In this document: piece after piece, positions 6,931 to 9,695 of the stretch | Numbering within the stretch: the first letter of the stretch is position 1 | How the letters are laid out: each line of letters opens with the position of its first letter | Assembly (NCBI GenBank): GCA_003972865.1 | Contig: QOAX01000269.1 | Coordinates: forward strand, 1-9,695 | Source of the DNA: Verrucomicrobiota bacterium | GTDB taxonomy: Bacteria; Verrucomicrobiota; Verrucomicrobiia; Limisphaerales; UBA1096 | DNA: 9,695 nt | Direction: 5' to 3' | Notes under the pieces: generated by a model | Seen by the model: the letters and a program-made list of their open reading frames with translations, nothing else | Told to the model about the DNA's origin: nothing | Database searches by the model: none | Made by a program: the position numbers and the translations under genes

Positions 6931-8649
6931 TCAGATTTTGGCGGGGCGCCAGTCGATGAGTTTCAGCTGGACGGAGCGGCGGCCGTTGAAGTCGTTGATC
7001 TGCGGTGCGACGGCGATGTCGAAGGTGTCTTTCGGCTCGTCTTCGGGCTTGAGGTTCCACGCGACGACTTCGCAGGCACCGTGCTCGTCGGTCACCCAAA
7101 ACTTGGCGTGCTGTTTATCGCGCCCCATGCGGTAAATGGGACTTGACAGGGTGAGTTCGGCGACGAGGAACTGGATCTCCGGGTTGCCCTGGCCAAGCGG
7201 CTCGAGTTGGCGCATTTCCTCGATGTGCACGAGTGTCAGTTCCGAGAGGTCGGTCCCGGCGTCGAGCTTGAGCGGCGGCTGGAACATGTCGGGCGTGATG
7301 TTTTTTTTGGCGATCTCGTTGATGCGTTCGCGGAAGGCGTCGAGCCGGCCGGGCTTGACGGAGACGCCGGCGGCCATGGCGTGTCCGCCGTGGTCGTTGA
7401 GAAGGTCGTCGCAGCCGCGCATGGCCTCGGCAAGGTCGAAGCCCTCGATGCTGCGGGCGGAGCCTTTCCAGCCGTCGCCGTCGCTGGCGAGGATGAAGGT
7501 GGGCCGGTAGAATTCGCGCATGACGCGGGAGGCGACAATGCCGATGACGCCGAGGTGCCACTCCATGTTGCCCTCGACGATGACGAAATCGTTCGCGGGG
7601 TCAAACCGCTGGCGGACGCTCTCCACGGCCTGTGTGGAGATGTCACGCTCGATCTCCCGGCGCTCGCGGTTGTAGTTGTCCAGGGTGTCGGCGGCCTTCT
7701 CGGCCTCGTAGTGGTCCCGGGCCAGCAGGAGGTTCAGCGCCGCATCCGGGTTGTCCATTCTGCCGGCGGCGTTGAGTCGGGGGCCAAGGTGGAACCCGAT
7801 GTTGAACACGGTGACCGGCTTGGAGACGTTGGCCACTTTCTTGAGGGCGAGGAGGCCGGGCCGGGTGGTCTCACCGAGTTGCTCAAGGCCGGAGCGGACC
7901 AGCTTCCGGTTCTCACCGGTCAACGGCACGAGGTCAGCCACGGTGCCAAGCGCGACGAGGTCGAGGTACTGCTTGAGGTCGAGGTCGCGTTCCTTTTGCA
8001 GCCCCTCCTGGCGGCCGCGCTTGACGAGTGCGTGGGCGAGCTTGAAGGCGAGGCCCACGGAGCAGAGTTCCTGGAAGTTCGGGTAATTGTCTCTGAGCTG
8101 GGGGTTGATCATGGCCAGCGGCTCGGGCGGCGGCGTGCTGATCTGGTGATGGTCCAGCACAAGGACGTCGATCTTCCGCTCGTTGAGAAACTCGATGGCC
8201 TCGACGGCGGTTGAGCCGCAGTCGACGGCGAGCACGATGTTGGCCTCGAACTGCTCGAGGCATTTTTCGAGGGCCACGGCGCTCAGGCCGTAGCCGTCGT
8301 CGAAGCGGCCGGGGAGGTGCGGCTGCACGGTCCAGCCCAGCTCGGTCAGCATCTCAACAAGCAACGCCGTGGAGCTGACGCCGTCCACGTCGTAGTCGCC
8401 ATAGATCAACAACCGCTCGTTGTTTTCTCGCGCCTTCCAGAGCCGCTCGACGGCGGCGTCCATGTTTGGAATCAGGAACGGGTCGGCCAACAACTTAAGC
8501 CTTGGATTCAGGAACTCGCTGACTTCGGCCTTACTGGTGACGCCCCGGTTGACGAGGCATTGGGCCATGAGTGGCGAGAGCGGCAGCTCGCGAATGAGTT
8601 GGCCGGTTAAGAGCGGTTGTGAGGGCGCGAGGCTCCAGCGATATTTCAC
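6931..8649 (-). CDS. recJ: Single-stranded-DNA-specific 5'-3' exonuclease RecJ
   Basis: RecJ degrades single-stranded DNA 5' to 3' in recombination, mismatch and base-excision repair, using Mn2+ or Mg2+ at a DHH active site in the cytoplasm. The 572 residues match the usual bacterial length and keep the family motifs in order: YGDYDVDGVSS (83-93), GYG (119-121), DCGS (143-146), DHH (166-168), GPRLNAAGRM (289-298), GSARS (396-400) and GGHAMAAG (421-428) of the DHHA1 domain, then an OB-like C-terminal region (about 465-572). All expected metal ligands seem present. The start is GTG 8649, the first start codon after an in-frame stop. AAGGAGGG lies 13 bases upstream, a strong Shine-Dalgarno sequence at longer than ideal spacing. 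The gene is convergent with the exporter permease and downstream of the TerC-family gene on the same strand. Confidence 0.97.
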   Translation of the reverse strand: MKYRWSLAPSQPLLTGQLIRELPLSPLMAQCLVNRGVTSKAEVSEFLNPRLKLLADPFLIPNMDAAVERLWKARENNERLLIYGDYDVDGVSSTALLVEMLTELGWTVQPHLPGRFDDGYGLSAVALEKCLEQFEANIVLAVDCGSTAVEAIEFLNERKIDVLVLDHHQISTPPPEPLAMINPQLRDNYPNFQELCSVGLAFKLAHALVKRGRQEGLQKERDLDLKQYLDLVALGTVADLVPLTGENRKLVRSGLEQLGETTRPGLLALKKVANVSKPVTVFNIGFHLGPRLNAAGRMDNPDAALNLLLARDHYEAEKAADTLDNYNRERREIERDISTQAVESVRQRFDPANDFVIVEGNMEWHLGVIGIVASRVMREFYRPTFILASDGDGWKGSARSIEGFDLAEAMRGCDDLLNDHGGHAMAAGVSVKPGRLDAFRERINEIAKKNITPDMFQPPLKLDAGTDLSELTLVHIEEMRQLEPLGQGNPEIQFLVAELTLSSPIYRMGRDKQHAKFWVTDEHGACEVVAWNLKPEDEPKDTFDIAVAPQINDFNGRRSVQLKLIDWRPAKI

Positions 8650-8662
8650 GCCGGAATCCGAA

Positions 8663-8670
8663 CCCTCCTT
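8663..8670 (-). promoter_or_regulatory. Probable ribosome binding site of recJ
   Basis: The minus strand reads AAGGAGGG, the best anti-16S match upstream of any start in the window. Its 13-base distance from GTG 8649 is long, but an in-frame stop further upstream and the absence of a nearer start codon leave GTG 8649 as the start. Confidence 0.55.
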
Positions 8671-8731
8671 GATGTCCGGATCAGTTTGTCAGGGTTATTG
8701 TTCATACAACTAAAAATTCTCCCGGCGGCTG

Positions 8732-8751
8732 CACTTGGCCAAGCGCTTGGC
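8732..8751. repeat. Overlapping palindromes after the TerC-family gene
   Basis: CACTTGGCCAAGCG (8732-8745) matches 13 of 14 consensus bases. It overlaps a perfect 14-bp palindrome GCCAAGCGCTTGGC at 8738-8751, which ends two bases before the TerC stop codon. On the minus strand GCGCTT and AAGTGC can pair around a GGCC loop with one G-T pair. The nearest T-run is about 18 bases further on, so terminator activity is uncertain. Confidence 0.6.
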
Positions 8752-8753
8752 TT

Positions 8754-9695
8754 TCACTTTTCCCCGGCCTTTTCCGGTTCCTTTTTCGGTGCCAAGCACG
8801 ACGCGACGATGGACAGGCCAAGGATCGCCCCGATGATGCCGAGGACGGCGTTGTGGTGGCCTTCGAAGTTCAGCCAAGCGGGATGGCCTTCCCAAAGGAC
8901 GACCAGCATCTTGAACCCGATGAACACCAGCACGAGTGCCATCCCGTACTTCAGATAGCGGAAGTGCCGGAGCAGCCCCACCAAGACGAAGTAGAGCGAC
9001 CGCAGGCCCAAAATAGCAAACACATTTGACGTGAAAACAATGAACGCATCGGTGGTGATGCCGAAGATGGCCGGGATGGAGTCCACCGCAAAAATGAGGT
9101 CGGTCGTCTCGACCATGATCAGGCACAGGGCCAGCGGCGTGAGGGCACGACGACCGCTCAGGCGGGTGAAAAAGTGCTGTCCATCATACTCTGTTGCAAT
9201 CGGATAGATCTTTCGGGCCAGGCGAATGACGATATTTTTCTCCGGCTCCACCTCCTCGTCGCCGGCAAAAAGCATCTTGATGCCGGTGAACAGCAGGAAC
9301 GCGCCGAAGACGTACAGGATCCAGTGGAACCGCTCGATCAATTCCGCCCCGGACAGGATCATCACGCCGCGCATCACGAGGGCGCCGAGAATGCCCCAGA
9401 ACAGCACGCGATGCTGATACTCCAGCGGCACACGGAAGTAGGTGAAAATCAGCGCGATCACGAACACGTTGTCCATCGACAACGACAACTCCACCACGTA
9501 GCCGGTGATGAAAAGCTTGGTGTGGGAGGGCTGCCATTTTTCGATTATCACCGGTGCCAGCCAGAAGGCGAACGCCATGGCCATCGAAAACCAAATGGTC
9601 GTCCACATCAGCGCTTCACCGAAGTCGACCGCGCGCGGTTTGCGGTGGAACACGCCGAGGTCGAGCGCGAGAAACACCAGCACCGCGCCCAGGAA
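8754..9695 (-). CDS. TerC/Alx-family integral membrane protein (partial, 5' end cut)
   Basis: There are 313 residues visible, and the reading frame stays open to the window edge (beginning FLGAVLVFLALDLGVFHRKP). The GTG at 9683 is therefore probably internal and the true start lies outside. The family is clear from LALDLGVFHRK, ELSLSMDNVFVIALIF and LIFAVDSIPAIFGIT, whose acidic residues inside membrane helices are the conserved family core, and from about seven to nine hydrophobic segments. The hydrophilic loop with EEVEPEKNIVIRLARKIYPI and the following basic stretch are typical of the Alx type. Characterised relatives (E. coli Alx, Bacillus MeeF/MeeY) take part in manganese export or metal loading of exported enzymes, and older names refer to tellurite resistance. 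The Mn role here is inference. Little appears to be missing. Whether a yybP-ykoY riboswitch precedes it cannot be seen. Confidence 0.95.
   Translation of the reverse strand, partial: FLGAVLVFLALDLGVFHRKPRAVDFGEALMWTTIWFSMAMAFAFWLAPVIIEKWQPSHTKLFITGYVVELSLSMDNVFVIALIFTYFRVPLEYQHRVLFWGILGALVMRGVMILSGAELIERFHWILYVFGAFLLFTGIKMLFAGDEEVEPEKNIVIRLARKIYPIATEYDGQHFFTRLSGRRALTPLALCLIMVETTDLIFAVDSIPAIFGITTDAFIVFTSNVFAILGLRSLYFVLVGLLRHFRYLKYGMALVLVFIGFKMLVVLWEGHPAWLNFEGHHNAVLGIIGAILGLSIVASCLAPKKEPEKAGEK

Larger units (their letters stand above)
8650..8753 (-). promoter_or_regulatory. Spacer between the TerC gene and recJ
   Basis: This 104-base spacer holds, in minus-strand order, the palindromic motif block just after the TerC stop, an A/T-rich patch (about 8692-8717) and AAGGAGGG at 8670-8663, the probable recJ ribosome binding site. 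The A/T-rich patch could contain a recJ promoter, but no convincing -35/-10 pair is visible. Readthrough from the upstream gene is equally possible. Confidence 0.4.

Noticed and set aside
7207..8214. Plus-strand open frame (335 codons) opposite recJ
   Set aside because: It is an antisense shadow rich in Val, Gly, Asp and Glu with no recognisable domain, while the minus strand encodes a complete RecJ with all motifs.
9681..9683. GTG 9683 as the start of the TerC-family gene
   Set aside because: The frame remains open to the window edge with family-like hydrophobic residues (FLGA), so the gene almost certainly begins outside the window.
1..9695. CRISPR arrays, tRNA or rRNA genes, insertion sequences, phage genes
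   Set aside because: No spaced direct repeats, no structured RNA genes in the short spacers, and no transposase, integrase or terminal inverted repeats were seen. The repeated palindrome is irregularly spaced and mostly within genes.

Overview
This window (about 60% GC by eye) reads as ordinary, densely packed chromosome from a Gram-negative-type bacterium. I favour Verrucomicrobiota or another PVC-group lineage. The hints are the TPR plus LysM lipoprotein, the large ABC exporter permease with its NPSKIVSGFGG stretch, the heavy use of GTG starts and the scarcity of Shine-Dalgarno sequences. That assignment is an inference, at about 0.5 confidence. I see no phage, transposon, plasmid, CRISPR or RNA genes, and no gene-free stretch longer than 110 bases.

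Layout from left to right: (1) the last 20 codons of an unidentified plus-strand gene; (2) ftsK/spoIIIE, a complete DNA translocase on the minus strand, convergent with (1) and separated from it by a hairpin that contains both stop codons; (3) a 110-base divergent intergenic region; (4) a plus-strand series of a TPR/LysM lipoprotein, an uncharacterised membrane-anchored protein, an ABC ATPase and a 12-helix ABC permease. In (4), the last three genes are joined by ATGA and GTGA stop/start overlaps, so they are very probably one transcription unit making an ABC exporter with a dedicated envelope partner; (5) recJ, complete, minus strand, convergent with the permease at a 19-base gap; (6) a TerC/Alx-family membrane protein, minus strand, running off the right edge. 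recJ and the TerC gene are tandem, with recJ downstream.

In function, the genes cover chromosome segregation (FtsK), DNA repair (RecJ), cell-envelope or peptidoglycan contact (LysM lipoprotein), export by an unknown ABC system, and metal homeostasis (TerC family). They share no single pathway.

The most notable signal is not a gene. The palindromic octamer TTGGCCAA occurs ten times exactly (starts 1375, 1728, 2757, 3287, 4110, 4137, 4233, 4810, 4840, 8735), where base composition would predict roughly 0.1 to 0.2 copies. Many copies extend toward a 14-base consensus CGCTTGGCCAAGCG. It is read in two different coding frames (Leu-Gly-Gln and Leu-Ala-Lys/Asn), and the consensus or a one-mismatch version also fills or borders three gene-end junctions. 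This suggests a genome-wide palindromic motif comparable in kind to HIP1 of cyanobacteria or to DNA-uptake or methylation sites.
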